A stretch of 64,000 nt of DNA from Pelotomaculum sp. PtaB.Bin104 (GTDB taxonomy: Bacteria; Bacillota; Desulfotomaculia; Desulfotomaculales; Pelotomaculaceae): the NCBI GenBank assembly GCA_002067205.1, contig MVQL01000172.1, positions 1 to 64,000 on the forward strand. The letters run 5' to 3'. The notes under the pieces were generated by a model that was not told the origin of the DNA, made no database searches, and worked only from the letters and a program-made list of their open reading frames with translations. This document shows positions 35,013 to 45,499 of the stretch, one piece after another (positions within the stretch are counted from its first letter, which is position 1; every line of letters begins with the position of its first letter). The position numbers and the translations under genes are program-made.

Positions 35013-35927
35013 CTATTCATGGCCGGCAAACTTAACCTCAGGCTGGAGTTCTACACCAAACTTGCTGTTTATTACTTCCCTTGCCCGGTTGATTAAAGCC
35101 AGGACATCCCTGGCAGTAGCCGCACCAAGGTTAATAATAAAATTAGCATGCAGGGGAGAAATTTGAGCGTCCCCTACCCGTAGTCCCTTTAACCCCGCCG
35201 CTTCGATCAGGCGTCCGGCGGAATCTCCGGCCGGGTTTTTAAAAACACTTCCGGCATTCGGATAGGTCAGCGGCTGAGACGCCCTGCGCCTGGCCAGATA
35301 GTTTTCCATTTCTTGATTAATTTCACTTTTCTCCCTGGAGTAACCTTTGAAGGTGACCTCAACCGCAATAGCCGGCTCAGATTGTAATATACTAGCACGG
35401 TAGCCAAATTTCATCGCGTCTTTATTTTTACAGGTATAGGCTCCGTCAAATCTTAAAATCAACACCTGCCGCACTAGTTCGCTCAGGGACGAACCATTGG
35501 CACCAGCGTTCATGACCACTGCCCCTCCGACATTACCGGGGATGCCCGTTAAAAACTCAAAACCCCCCAGGCCTGCATCCCTGGCTACCGTGACTACTTG
35601 CGCCAGTTTAGCTCCGGCCTCAACCTTGATGTCACGATCAACAATAGATAAACGGTTTAAACCACTACCAATTTTGACCACAATGCCCCTGATCCCGCCG
35701 TCGGAAACCAGCAGGTTCGAGCCGGCCCCGATAATATGCAGGGGAATACCCAGGTTGCGGCTGTAGTTGACAATAGTGCTCAGCTCCTGACGGCTTGCCG
35801 GCTCCACAAAAAAATCTGCCGGCCCGCCAATCCTCCAGCTGGTGTGCTTTTTCATCGGCTCATCCACACGCACCCGCCCGGGTAACAGTGCGTTTAATTC
35901 ACTGTAAAGGGATACTTCAGTCAACAT
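35013..35927 (-). CDS. murB: UDP-N-acetylenolpyruvoylglucosamine reductase MurB
   Basis: MurB reduces the enolpyruvyl group to lactoyl with NADPH and FAD, giving UDP-MurNAc. The 304-aa product is the short type II-like form. It has [12 protein letters not shown] near residue 29, [15 protein letters not shown] near 62, [16 protein letters not shown] near 128 and the catalytic-region NAGSVFKNP near 223. It follows murC by 2 nt and precedes murA by 17 nt. Confidence 0.96.
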   Translation of the reverse strand: MLTEVSLYSELNALLPGRVRVDEPMKKHTSWRIGGPADFFVEPASRQELSTIVNYSRNLGIPLHIIGAGSNLLVSDGGIRGIVVKIGSGLNRLSIVDRDIKVEAGAKLAQVVTVARDAGLGGFEFLTGIPGNVGGAVVMNAGANGSSLSELVRQVLILRFDGAYTCKNKDAMKFGYRASILQSEPAIAVEVTFKGYSREKSEINQEMENYLARRRASQPLTYPNAGSVFKNPAGDSAGRLIEAAGLKGLRVGDAQISPLHANFIINLGAATARDVLALINRAREVINSKFGVELQPEVKFAGHE

Positions 35928-35929
35928 GA

Positions 35930-37312
35930 CTACTCTCCTTTAAGTCTGTTAACCAGTTCGACTCCCGCGTTCCAGATATCACCGGCGCCTAAGGTTAGGA
36001 TCAAATCACCAGGTTGGGCGGTTTTGGCTAGGTAATCCACTATTTCTTGTCTGGTGGGTAAATAAATTACTTCGCCAGATATGTTTTTTTCAATTTCAAT
36101 AGCAATATTCCTGCTGCTTACCCCCTTAATCGGCTGTTCTCCGGCACTGTAAATATCACTGACGATTACTATATCAGCGTCGCCAAAAGCCTCTGCAAAG
36201 CGTTCGCCGAGCAATGAAGAACGGGTGTAGCGGTGAGGTTGGAAGACACTTACCACCCGGCCGTTCTTCAGCTGCCGTGCCGCCTTTAAAGTCGCCTTTA
36301 TCTCTGAAGGATGATGGGCATAGTCGTCGATAACCTTAATCCCTTTCACTTCACCCATACACTGAAACCTGCGTCCCGCACCCTTGAATTTGTTTAATGC
36401 CGAAGCAATGCCACTGAAGGGGATACCAACAAACATCCCAACCGCAACGGCTGCAAGGGCGTTGGACAAGTTGTGTAGTCCGGGTACACCCAGTTTCAGA
36501 CCGCCCAAGTATTCACCTTTATGGTAAACATCACCGGCAGTAACAGTTCGATTCAGGCGGAGATTGCGCAAAGTGTAATCCGCTTCTTGCTGTTCAATAG
36601 CATAGGTCAAAAACGGCCGGGCATACTTAATCAGCAACTGTCTGATAATTGGGTTATCAATACACACCACCGCCAGCCCATCGTCCGGCACCTTATTCAT
36701 ATATTTTTCAAAAGCCGCCACTATGTTAGCAGTGTTTTTATAGTAGTCTAAATGGTCATCCTCAATATTTGTCACAACCTCGATCAAAGGGTCGAGCTTG
36801 AGAAAAGAGCCGTCACTTTCGTCCGCTTCGGCAACCAAGTATTTCCCATGGCCTAATTTGGCGTTGCCACCGATTTCTGTCAGTTCGCCTCCAATAATGA
36901 TGGTGGGATCCAGGCTGTTCATTTCGAATACCAAGGCCATCATCGCGGTAGTGGTTGTTTTCCCGTGTGTCCCGGCGATTGCTATTCCTTTTTGTCTATT
37001 CATCAGCCGCGCTAGCATTTCACCGCGGTGGATTAACGGCAGGCCTTTCTTTTTTGCTGCCGCCAGCTCAACATTTTCCGGCGGGATGGCTGTTGAGTAG
37101 ACGACCAGATCAGCATCCCCCAGATTTACCTCAGCATGCCCGGCATAGCAAGTCACCCCAAGTGCTTCCAGCCTTTCGGTTACAACAGTGGTTTTTTGGT
37201 CTGAACCGGTAACCCTATAACCGAGCTCTAGCAAAATGCCGGCAATACCGTTCATACCGGAACCACCGATGCCGATAAAGTGAACATGCTGTGTTTTTTG
37301 CACTAAATACAT
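35930..37312 (-). CDS. murC: UDP-N-acetylmuramate-L-alanine ligase MurC
   Basis: MurC adds L-alanine to UDP-MurNAc. The 460-aa product has the N-terminal UDP-binding [11 protein letters not shown] near residue 15, the P-loop [12 protein letters not shown] near 112, the DESDGSF block and [10 protein letters not shown] near 325. It starts a second mur unit (murC-murB-murA) behind its own promoter, about 300 nt after the murG start of the upstream run. Confidence 0.97.
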   Translation of the reverse strand: MYLVQKTQHVHFIGIGGSGMNGIAGILLELGYRVTGSDQKTTVVTERLEALGVTCYAGHAEVNLGDADLVVYSTAIPPENVELAAAKKKGLPLIHRGEMLARLMNRQKGIAIAGTHGKTTTTAMMALVFEMNSLDPTIIIGGELTEIGGNAKLGHGKYLVAEADESDGSFLKLDPLIEVVTNIEDDHLDYYKNTANIVAAFEKYMNKVPDDGLAVVCIDNPIIRQLLIKYARPFLTYAIEQQEADYTLRNLRLNRTVTAGDVYHKGEYLGGLKLGVPGLHNLSNALAAVAVGMFVGIPFSGIASALNKFKGAGRRFQCMGEVKGIKVIDDYAHHPSEIKATLKAARQLKNGRVVSVFQPHRYTRSSLLGERFAEAFGDADIVIVSDIYSAGEQPIKGVSSRNIAIEIEKNISGEVIYLPTRQEIVDYLAKTAQPGDLILTLGAGDIWNAGVELVNRLKGE

Positions 37313-37519
37313 CTACCTTTCTAAATATAGTTGCAGATATCCCCGGCAAGCCAGTGTCTCGTAAATCCGCTTGGTCAAATTGGTCCTCACAAGATTCTTC
37401 CGGCCGGAATAATGCCATTTATAATGATTTAAGCGCTTAATGATAAACTATACTATGGCGTAATTGATGAAAACGTTACATCTCTGAATGCTGCTTGTCC
37501 TGTTTGAGGACGCCATATT

Positions 37520-37549
37520 ACTATAAAATTACCGCAGCTATCCTGTCAA
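37520..37549 (-). promoter_or_regulatory. Promoter of murC-murB-murA
   Basis: On the minus strand TTGACA (37544-37549) is followed after 17-18 nt by TTATAG/TATAGT (37520-37526). The transcript would have a leader of about 200 nt before murC, in which I see no known riboswitch. The 308-nt gap 37313-37620 holds nothing else. Confidence 0.7.
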
Positions 37550-37620
37550 TCCTTAATTTTTCCTGCCCCGTTTACATAAGCTTAGTGTGGCCATAAATGC
37601 AGTTGGCCGTTGGGGAATCA

Positions 37621-38748
37621 TCATTTTTTAATTTTAATTAACTCTTCCGCACAATCCATGATCTCCTCCAGAGCACGCCTCTTGCCCAAGTTTTTGCTGG
37701 CGGCACCCATTACCAATAACCGCTCCCGGTTACCAACCAACTCAGTGACCGTTTGGCCAAGCACAGTTCCACTTAACTCGTGGTCCAGCACAACTAATGC
37801 AGCCTTTTCTTTTTCCAAAGCACGGGCGTTAAACTCCTGGTGGTTTTCTGAAGCATAGGGGTAGGGAATTAGGATCGAAGGGATCCCCAGGGCAGTCAAT
37901 TCAGCAAGTGTGGCCGCACCAGCCCGTCCAATTACCAGATCAGCCGCCGCCAGGATATCCTCCATCTGATATAGGTATGACGCAATGGTAACATTCCTGA
38001 TTTCACCCAAATTTATGCCTGAGGCGGCGCAGCTGTCGAGGAATTTCTGATGCCCTAAATTACCGGTAACATGAAATATATTCAGGCGCGGGTCATTGGC
38101 AAAAAGCTTAATCACCTGAACCATTGCTTCATTAAGAGTAAAGGCCCCCCGGCTGCCGCCGAAAGAAAAAACCAAAAGTCTATCGCCTGGCAGCCTAAGT
38201 TTTCTTCTGGCCTCCTCCCGCTCTGCCGCGAGAATCTCCGGCCGCACGGGAAGCCCGGTCAGCCTGACTTTATCAGGTCGTGGAAAATACTGGACCGAGT
38301 CAGCAAAGGTGACTGCTACCTGCCCGGCAAAGCGCGATAAAATGCGGTTGGTCACTCCAGGAAAGGCATTTTGCTCATGGATCAGGGTAGCGGCATGGCA
38401 TAAAGCGGCCGCCAGCACCACCGGCCCACACACATACCCACCGGTCCCGATTACCAGTTCAGGCCGCCATCCCTTGATGATCCGCAGGGCTTGCAGGAAA
38501 CCACGCCCGGCCTGCCATAACACCAACAGGTTTCGGACTGATAGTTTTCTCTCCAGTCCGGCCGCTGATATACCTTGAAAAGGAAGTCCCGCTTTGGGAA
38601 CAATATCCGCCTCCATCCCGCGGGTGGTACCGATATAAAGGATTTTTGAGCCGGGATACCGGTCATTTAAACCCCGTGCAATCGCCAGAGCGGGGTAAAT
38701 ATGCCCACCGGTACCGCCACCGGCCACTACAAAGCGCAAAGAACTCAC
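37621..38748 (-). CDS. murG: Lipid II synthase MurG
   Basis: MurG transfers GlcNAc to lipid I on the inner membrane face. The 375-aa GT-B protein has [13 protein letters not shown] near residue 9, [12 protein letters not shown] near 124, FGGSRGA near 195 and [17 protein letters not shown] near 275. It follows ftsW by 7 nt. Like most MurG it has no transmembrane helix. Confidence 0.96.
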   Translation of the reverse strand: MSSLRFVVAGGGTGGHIYPALAIARGLNDRYPGSKILYIGTTRGMEADIVPKAGLPFQGISAAGLERKLSVRNLLVLWQAGRGFLQALRIIKGWRPELVIGTGGYVCGPVVLAAALCHAATLIHEQNAFPGVTNRILSRFAGQVAVTFADSVQYFPRPDKVRLTGLPVRPEILAAEREEARRKLRLPGDRLLVFSFGGSRGAFTLNEAMVQVIKLFANDPRLNIFHVTGNLGHQKFLDSCAASGINLGEIRNVTIASYLYQMEDILAAADLVIGRAGAATLAELTALGIPSILIPYPYASENHQEFNARALEKEKAALVVLDHELSGTVLGQTVTELVGNRERLLVMGAASKNLGKRRALEEIMDCAEELIKIKK

Positions 38749-38755
38749 CTCATTT

Positions 38756-39856
38756 TCATCGGGTGGCTGTAAAGCGGGATATATTTAGCAGCATTCCTAC
38801 CCCAATCATCGTAAACAGGAGAGATGTTCCACCGTAGCTGATAAAGGGCAGCGGAATCCCGGTCACCGGCAAAGATCCGGTAACTACACCGATATTAATT
38901 ATAGATTGGACACCGACCCAGGCAGTGATTCCTGTTGCCAGTAGACTGGCAAAAGGATCAGTTGAGGTAACAGCTATTTTTAGCCCTCGCCAAATAAAAA
39001 GGATAAACAGCAAAATAACCAGTGAAGCGCCAATAAAGCCCAATTCCTCACCAATAATAGCAAAGATAAAGTCCGTGTGATTCTCGGGAAGATAAAGGAA
39101 CTTCTGCTTGCTTTGTCCCAGGCCCAGACCGAAAAGACCGCCTGAACCGATGGCGTAAAGCCCCTGCACTGTTTGGAAGCCATCGCCCAAAGGATCTGCC
39201 CAGGGGTCCAGGAAAGCCAAAAAGCGCTTTAGCCGGTAGGGTTCAAGGGCGATAGCTGCTCCCACCGCCACCACACCGGCTGCTACCAGGCTGCCCAGGT
39301 GGGTTAGCCTGGCGCCGGCTGCAAAGAGCATGACAAATACAATCCCGGCGACCGACATGGCCGTCCCCAGATCAGGCTGCATTAAGATTAACAGGGCGGC
39401 TACACCCATCACCGCCAGGTAAGGGAATAGTCCCATTACATTTTTAATCCGGTTTCTTTGCTGCGATAGGCCATAGGCTGTAAAAATAATAATACACAGT
39501 TTGACCAGCTCCGCCGGCGCAAAAGGCAGCGGGCCTACAGCAATCCAGCGCTGCGCTCCTTTGACCTCCCTGCCGATGCCCGGAATTAAAACCATGACCA
39601 ATAGCACAAAGGCAATGATGATTATAGGAAGGATATAGTGTTTCAGACGCCAGTAGTCATATCTAACCATAATGAACATGGCCGTCAGACCAAGTAGGGC
39701 CCAAACCAACTGCTGTTTAAAATAATGAAAGCTGTCCTGGTAATTGACCATGGTGCTGTACTCACTGGCGCTGAAAACCATAACCACACCCAGGCTCAAC
39801 ATGCTCATCACTGTTAAAAAAAGGACAAAGTCAGGGGATTTCTTTTTTTGCCGCAT
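38756..39856 (-). CDS. ftsW: SEDS glycosyltransferase FtsW
   Basis: FtsW polymerises lipid II into glycan at the septum together with a class B PBP. The 366-aa protein has about ten transmembrane helices. Family segments include [18 protein letters not shown] near 230 and [18 protein letters not shown] near 255, with [14 protein letters not shown] near the end. It may equally serve as SpoVE, the sporulation paralogue, since a SpoVD-type PBP is in the same cluster. Start ATG 39856 with GGAGGG about 12 nt upstream. Confidence 0.95.
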   Translation of the reverse strand: MRQKKKSPDFVLFLTVMSMLSLGVVMVFSASEYSTMVNYQDSFHYFKQQLVWALLGLTAMFIMVRYDYWRLKHYILPIIIIAFVLLVMVLIPGIGREVKGAQRWIAVGPLPFAPAELVKLCIIIFTAYGLSQQRNRIKNVMGLFPYLAVMGVAALLILMQPDLGTAMSVAGIVFVMLFAAGARLTHLGSLVAAGVVAVGAAIALEPYRLKRFLAFLDPWADPLGDGFQTVQGLYAIGSGGLFGLGLGQSKQKFLYLPENHTDFIFAIIGEELGFIGASLVILLFILFIWRGLKIAVTSTDPFASLLATGITAWVGVQSIINIGVVTGSLPVTGIPLPFISYGGTSLLFTMIGVGMLLNISRFTATR

Positions 39857-39882
39857 GTTTTACGCTGACCCTCCTTATGTGA

Positions 39883-41262
39883 TCACTCGCAAGCGTGTGA
39901 CGCAACCGGATTAAAACCCAGGACGAGCTTTTTAAACAGCTCCCCGCGCTCCTCGTAATTATTAAACATATCCCAACTGGCACACGCCGGGGACAAAAGG
40001 ACCACATTACCGGCTGTGGCCGCCTGGTGGGCCAATAGAACGGCTTCTTTGAAGGAGCTGGCATAAAAAATGCGGTCGAACCCCCTGGCTTTTGCGGCAT
40101 CCGCTATTTGCTCGGCGCACTGTCCCAGGACAACCAGGAACTTGACCCGCTCCACGATTTTATCGGCAAACTCAGCAAAGTCGTTCCCTTTATTTTTACC
40201 ACCGGCGATCAGTACGATCGGCTGCTCGTAAGCCTCCAGCGCTTTAATTGAGGATGCCGGATTAGTTCCCTTGGAATCGTTGATATACCTAACACCATTA
40301 ATTTCCGTGACAAACTCCAGCCGGTGAGCAACTCCCTTAAACGTTCGCAAGGTTTCGGCAATAGAGGTGCCGGCAATGCCCATTACCTTTGCCGACGCAA
40401 CTGCCGCCAGGGCGTTTTCCAGATTATGAGCGCCTGGGATACCCAATTCAGCTACTCCACAAATATGCTCCGTTTCTCCGTTTAACTTTGCCACAATTTT
40501 TCCCGCCCGGACAAATACACCTGTCTCTAGTTCCGCCACCCGGCTAAAAAAGATCACTCTACCGCAGGAACTTGGGGCCAACGCAACCGTCGAGGGATCA
40601 TCATAGTTTAATACAGTAAAGTCGTCTTGCTCTTGGTTAGCAAATATTCTCGCCTTGGCCGCAATATAGTTTTCCATATTGCCATGCCGGTCCAGGTGGT
40701 CCGGGGTGATGTTCAAAACCACTGCCACCTTGGGTTTAAAGTCGCGGACAGTTTCCAGTTGAAAGCTGGAAACCTCAGCTACTACCACATCTGCCGGGCC
40801 ATACTGATCTATCTCTGTGACCAGGGGGAGACCGATATTGCCGCCGACTAGAGTATTTTTACCAGTGGCTTGAAAAATTGCGCCGATCAGAGTGGTCGTA
40901 GTGGTCTTGCCGTTCGTACCGGTAACGGCCACCAACGGAGCCCTGGAAAATTGGTAGGCTAACTCCAGTTCACCGGTGACCGGGATGCCGTTTTCTATGG
41001 CCGCAAGCGCCGGCTTTGCTGTGAGCGGCACACCTGGGCTCATCACCACCAGATCAAAGCTCCCCCGTTCTACCGCCGGATAACCACCCAGGGCCAGCCT
41101 GACCCCGGCGGCAGCTAGCTGCTCTAGGGCAGCCTCCTGACCGGCCAGTTCATTTGAGTCGGTTAAAACAGCAGCGGCGCCCTTATCCAACAGAAAGCGT
41201 GCAACCGCCATCCCGCTCCGGCCTGCCCCGACAATCAATACTTTTTTGCCCATAAGCTCCAT
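39883..41262 (-). CDS. murD: UDP-N-acetylmuramoylalanine-D-glutamate ligase MurD
   Basis: MurD adds D-glutamate to UDP-MurNAc-L-Ala. The 459-aa product has GAGRSGMAVARFL near residue 12, the P-loop TGTNGKTTTTTLIG near 116, and NDSKGTNPAS near 330. The start is uncertain between ATG 41262 and the ATG three codons later, as neither has well-spaced ribosome-binding sequence. It lies between mraY and ftsW. Confidence 0.96.
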   Translation of the reverse strand: MELMGKKVLIVGAGRSGMAVARFLLDKGAAAVLTDSNELAGQEAALEQLAAAGVRLALGGYPAVERGSFDLVVMSPGVPLTAKPALAAIENGIPVTGELELAYQFSRAPLVAVTGTNGKTTTTTLIGAIFQATGKNTLVGGNIGLPLVTEIDQYGPADVVVAEVSSFQLETVRDFKPKVAVVLNITPDHLDRHGNMENYIAAKARIFANQEQDDFTVLNYDDPSTVALAPSSCGRVIFFSRVAELETGVFVRAGKIVAKLNGETEHICGVAELGIPGAHNLENALAAVASAKVMGIAGTSIAETLRTFKGVAHRLEFVTEINGVRYINDSKGTNPASSIKALEAYEQPIVLIAGGKNKGNDFAEFADKIVERVKFLVVLGQCAEQIADAAKARGFDRIFYASSFKEAVLLAHQAATAGNVVLLSPACASWDMFNNYEERGELFKKLVLGFNPVASHACE

Positions 41263-41314
41263 AAGCCTCGCACACCTGCCTTTCCAAGCTTTATTTTCAA
41301 TTCAGCTAATCGTA

Positions 41315-42313
41315 TTAATACAATTGCCAATGTCCCAGCCCATAAAACCCGGCCAGTCCCATTAGCGCAAAAAACAGGGTGGCGGCAGTAAAGGTGAGCA
41401 CAACCCGGTTTTCCCCCCAGCCGATTAATTCAAAGTGATGGTGCAGCGGGCTCATAAGAAAAACCCGCCGCCCTCTGGTCTGAAAAGAAATCACCTGAAT
41501 GATAACTGAAAGCGTCTCCACCACAAATATCCCGCCAATCACCAGTAAAAACAATTCACTGCCGGTAACCACTGCAGCGGCGCCAAGCCCCCCGCCCAGT
41601 GCTAGAGAACCGGTATCACCCATAAAAACTTTTGCCGGGTGGTGGTTATAAAATAAAAAACCAAGACAGCCACCCGCCAGAGCAGCCATCACTAGAGCGA
41701 CCCCGTCTTTGTCAACGAATAAGGCAACCAGCATCATTCCCAACGCTGCCAGCAAGCTCACCCCGCTGGCCAGGCCATCCAGCCCGTCTGTGAGGTTGAC
41801 AGCATTGGCCATTCCAACAACAATCAGGATGGTAAAGGCTAAATATAGCCACCAGCCCAATTCAATTTGCATTCCTCCGGCAGTAAACAGACCGGAAAAA
41901 GGGACCATCAAGCTTGTGCCCCGATCCGACCTGAACATTTCCCATAAGGCCAGCCCGCCGGCCAGGAGCACTTGCCCCAAAAGCTTCTCCCGGGCTCTCA
42001 GGCCTAGGGACCGCTTCAACACAACCTTAATATAGTCGTCGAGAAACCCAATTAAGCCAAAAGCCAGGGTCATGACCAATACAATCACCCCGTCGGTCGC
42101 CCAGCGAGCCAGTAATAAGGTCCCCACAGCAGTGCCGGCTAAAAATATCATCCCGCCCATAGTTGGAGTACCGGTCTTTTGCAGGTGCCGCGCCGGTCCG
42201 TCTGACCTAACGTTCTGACCGAACTTAAGCTTTTTCAAAACTGGTATGACTAGCGGCCCCAGCAATAGAGTTACCAGCAGAGAGGCAGCAAATGCCATTG
42301 ATAGTTGTTGCAT
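41315..42313 (-). CDS. mraY: Phospho-MurNAc-pentapeptide transferase MraY
   Basis: MraY moves phospho-MurNAc-pentapeptide to undecaprenyl phosphate, forming lipid I. The 332-aa protein has about ten transmembrane helices and the motifs GTPTMGG near residue 47, FGLIGFLDDYIKV near 90 with catalytic Asp pair, NLTDGLDGLA near 180 and the HHHFE loop near 295. I use ATG 42313, 5 nt after GGAGG, instead of an upstream ATG at 42346. Confidence 0.96.
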   Translation of the reverse strand: MQQLSMAFAASLLVTLLLGPLVIPVLKKLKFGQNVRSDGPARHLQKTGTPTMGGMIFLAGTAVGTLLLARWATDGVIVLVMTLAFGLIGFLDDYIKVVLKRSLGLRAREKLLGQVLLAGGLALWEMFRSDRGTSLMVPFSGLFTAGGMQIELGWWLYLAFTILIVVGMANAVNLTDGLDGLASGVSLLAALGMMLVALFVDKDGVALVMAALAGGCLGFLFYNHHPAKVFMGDTGSLALGGGLGAAAVVTGSELFLLVIGGIFVVETLSVIIQVISFQTRGRRVFLMSPLHHHFELIGWGENRVVLTFTAATLFFALMGLAGFYGLGHWQLY

Positions 42314-42394
42314 GAAGGCCTCCAAAATATTTGCAATAGTTTGCAATACTCTCTCAACAAGACTAATCCGTAAGCTATAACGTTTAATGATTTC

Positions 42395-43780
42395 TTAAGC
42401 CCTGTCAAGGGCGCTGAGCAGGCCTTCCACAATCCTCTCCATCCGCATGCTCCGGGAACCTTTCACCAGTACCACATCCCCTTCTCTGAGCATGCCGTCC
42501 AACACGGCCAGAGCCTCATCATTACCGGCACAGCGATAGATCCTTTCCAAACGCATCCCAGCGGCAGCAGCCCCGTCAGCTATGCTAGCGGCCAGGTCCC
42601 CCACGATAACCAGGCGCTCTATTCCCAACTGGGCCGCCGCCTCACCAACTTGCCGGTGTCCGGGTACGGTCCGGGGCCCAAGTTCGAGCATATCGCCAAG
42701 CACAGCCACCCTGCGCCTTTCCCCGGCCAGCTCTTTTAATAATTGCAGGGCAGCCCGAGTTGAGACCGGGCTGGCGTTATAAGCATCGTTGATAATCTTT
42801 ACATTGCCGACCTCAGCAATTTCCTGGCGCATTCCGGTGATCTCCACCGTTGCCAAACCACCGGCAATATCTTTCTCCGGCAGGCCGAACTCCAGGCCGA
42901 CAGCGATGGCAGCAAGGGCATTCAGTATATTATGACGTCCTGGGACAGGCAGGAAGTAATCACTTTTTTTTCCCGCCACAACTGTGCTAAAATAGCTTCC
43001 GCCATTTTCTGCCCTGATATTTTCAGCCATCAGGTCACAGGGCTGCTCAAGGCCAAAAAAAAGAACCTTACCGCGGCAGCGCCCTGCCTCCCGCCGGATA
43101 TAGGGGCTTGCGGCATCGAGCACCGCAAAACCATCCTTTGGTACGTAATCCAATATTTCTCCTTTGGCTGAGGCTATATTGCTGACACTGCCCAGCAGCT
43201 CCAGGTGTGTTTCACCAATATTTGTCACCACTGCCCCGTCAGGACGGGCAATGCGGCATAGAGCGGCAATTTCACCCAGACCCCGCATCCCTATTTCAAC
43301 AACTGCCGCCTCATGTTGGGGCTCTAGAGCTAGAAGCGTTAGCGGAAGACCAATTTCGTTATTGAAATTACCCGCGGTTTTTAAGGTGTTCAGGCGGGTA
43401 GATAAAATCGAGGCGATCATATCCTTCGTCGTCGTCTTGCCTGTACTCCCCGTTACGCCAACTAAACGCACCCCGCACTGCTCCCTGTTCCACAGGGCCA
43501 ACGCCTGCAGCGCCGCCAGAGTATCCCGGACCTTAACCGCCGGGATGCCTCCCGGCATCTCTACCGCCCGGCTGACCACCATACCGCTCGCCCCGGCCCG
43601 TGCGGCTTGAGCTAGAAAATTGTGCGCATCGTAACGCTCTCCCTGCAGAGCCAGGAAAAGGTCACCCAGGCTAATCTTGCGTGTATCTGTGGAAACATGG
43701 CTAAAAGTTGCGCCGCGGTCGCCCTGCAATATTTCACCGCCGGTCACCGCCGCCAGGTCATGTAAAGTTATCGGTTTCAT
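42395..43780 (-). CDS. murF: UDP-MurNAc-tripeptide D-alanyl-D-alanine ligase MurF
   Basis: MurF adds D-Ala-D-Ala to complete the pentapeptide. The 461-aa product has the P-loop GVTGSTGKTTTKDM near residue 110, a GRHNILNALAAIA block near 275 and NDAYNASPVS near 330. Its start overlaps the murE stop by 4 nt (43777-43780), indicating coupled translation. Confidence 0.96.
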   Translation of the reverse strand: MKPITLHDLAAVTGGEILQGDRGATFSHVSTDTRKISLGDLFLALQGERYDAHNFLAQAARAGASGMVVSRAVEMPGGIPAVKVRDTLAALQALALWNREQCGVRLVGVTGSTGKTTTKDMIASILSTRLNTLKTAGNFNNEIGLPLTLLALEPQHEAAVVEIGMRGLGEIAALCRIARPDGAVVTNIGETHLELLGSVSNIASAKGEILDYVPKDGFAVLDAASPYIRREAGRCRGKVLFFGLEQPCDLMAENIRAENGGSYFSTVVAGKKSDYFLPVPGRHNILNALAAIAVGLEFGLPEKDIAGGLATVEITGMRQEIAEVGNVKIINDAYNASPVSTRAALQLLKELAGERRRVAVLGDMLELGPRTVPGHRQVGEAAAQLGIERLVIVGDLAASIADGAAAAGMRLERIYRCAGNDEALAVLDGMLREGDVVLVKGSRSMRMERIVEGLLSALDRA

Positions 43781-45264
43781 AAACCACTCACCTTATCTGT
43801 CAGGGCGGCCAAAGCTTCCTGTCGATCATCAAAGGGATATGTGTTTTTACCGATAATCTGGTAGTCTTCATGACCCTTCCCGGCGATAACCACCACGTCC
43901 CCTGCATTCGCCATTTCTACCGCCAGCTGGATCGCCCGGCGCCGATCTTGTTCAATTGTGTAGGTTTCCTTTCCGGCGGGCGGAATACCCGCCTCGATAT
44001 CTTTCAGTATCTGCACCGGATCTTCCAATCGCGGGTTATCCGAGGTGACAATCTGCAGGTCACTGTACTTGGCAGCGATACTGCCCATGATTGGACGTTT
44101 GCTCCGGTCGCGGTCTCCGCCGCAGCCGAACACTAAGATCAGGCGCCCCCCGGCGATCTGGCGTGCTGTTTTCAGTACATTCTCCAGGCCATCGGGCGTA
44201 TGGGCATAATCAACGATGACAGTGAAATCCTGCCCGGCATCCAACCGCTCAAAACGGCCCGGCACACCTTGGATCTGCTCCAAAGCGTCTTTGATAATTC
44301 CAACCGGCACCCCCAGTGCTGCCGCGGCTGTAAAAGCACCCAGCACATTATACACGTTAAACAGACCGGTTAGCTGCAGGTTCAGGGGACAGTGCCCCCA
44401 TTTACCAATAACAGTTAAGCTGGTGCCCCGGTTGTTGACCTTGATATCCACAGCCTGCACATCGGCTGTATTTTTTACCCCAAATGTATAGACCGTACCG
44501 CCGGCAGCTAAAGAAAAGCGGCCGGCAGCCGGGTCGTCGGCGTTGATCACACCATACTTTGCATTTTTCTTCAGGCCCGGCTCAGTCAGGCTGTGAAACA
44601 ATTTTAGCTTGGCCTGAAGATAATTCTCCATATCCCGGTGAAAGTCCAGGTGATCTTGAGTTAGATTTGTAAATATTGCCAGGTCAAACTCACAGCCGTC
44701 TACCCGGTTTAAAGCCAGGGCATGGGAAGACACCTCCATCACGCAGGTTTCCACCCCCGCTGAAACCATATCCGCCAATATTTGCTGTAAGTCCGCCGAC
44801 TCGGGGGTAGTGTGCTTAACCGGCATGATTTGCTCACCAATCTTGTTGCAGATGGTACCGATTAAACCCGTTTTTTGTCCGGCCGCAGTGAGCACTGCGT
44901 CAATCAGGTTTGTTGTTGTTGTCTTGCCGTTAGTACCCGTTACCCCGATCATCTTCAGGTACGTGGACGGATTGCCAAAAAAACGGGCCGCAAGCATCGC
45001 CAAAGCATGCCTGGTATCCGGTACCAGAGCCCAGGCCGTGCACGGGGGTACTGTTACCTTCCGCTGGAGCAGGACTGCCGCGGCGCCTTGCTCAAGCGCT
45101 TGCTGCACATATACATGCCCATCGGATTTTAAACCTTTGACGGCAACAAATAAAAAGCCCGGCTGCACTTGCCGTGAATCATAGGCTATCCCCTGGATTT
45201 CGATGTTATGGTCTCCACCACTGAACAGGACACCGGCTGAGGCAAGCAATTCCCGAAATAGCAA
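43777..45264 (-). CDS. murE: UDP-MurNAc-tripeptide synthetase MurE (meso-DAP type)
   Basis: MurE adds the third amino acid to the stem peptide. The 495-aa product has the P-loop GVTGTNGKTTTTNL near residue 109 and the DYAHTPDGLEN block near 350. The specificity motif DNPRLEDP near 408 is the DNPR form that marks meso-diaminopimelate rather than lysine. TTG 45264 lies 8 nt after GGGGG. Confidence 0.97.
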   Translation of the reverse strand: MLFRELLASAGVLFSGGDHNIEIQGIAYDSRQVQPGFLFVAVKGLKSDGHVYVQQALEQGAAAVLLQRKVTVPPCTAWALVPDTRHALAMLAARFFGNPSTYLKMIGVTGTNGKTTTTNLIDAVLTAAGQKTGLIGTICNKIGEQIMPVKHTTPESADLQQILADMVSAGVETCVMEVSSHALALNRVDGCEFDLAIFTNLTQDHLDFHRDMENYLQAKLKLFHSLTEPGLKKNAKYGVINADDPAAGRFSLAAGGTVYTFGVKNTADVQAVDIKVNNRGTSLTVIGKWGHCPLNLQLTGLFNVYNVLGAFTAAAALGVPVGIIKDALEQIQGVPGRFERLDAGQDFTVIVDYAHTPDGLENVLKTARQIAGGRLILVFGCGGDRDRSKRPIMGSIAAKYSDLQIVTSDNPRLEDPVQILKDIEAGIPPAGKETYTIEQDRRRAIQLAVEMANAGDVVVIAGKGHEDYQIIGKNTYPFDDRQEALAALTDKVSGL

Positions 45265-45312
45265 TATAAAAGCCCCCTGTTTAAGCTTTGATCTATAAGA
45301 ATTTACGATTAA

Positions 45313-45349
45313 ACTGGCAATACCATAAATAAATCATAGTATTGCCAGT
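45313..45349. repeat. 11-bp inverted repeat between the PBP gene and murE
   Basis: ACTGGCAATAC (45313-45323) and GTATTGCCAGT (45339-45349) are perfect complements around a 15-nt AT-rich loop. Only a short T-rich stretch follows on the minus strand, so any termination would be partial. Confidence 0.6.
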
Positions 45350-45499
45350 AATGGTTAATTTATGCTGCACTTATTCCTGGTCACCTACCTGGCTGGCTAT
45401 TATGCCTACCTGCCCGATAAGCCTATATGCTGCAATAAATAGAGGTACCAATCTTCAACTACCCTTGAATCTCCACACTATTTAAGCCGCCACACGTTC

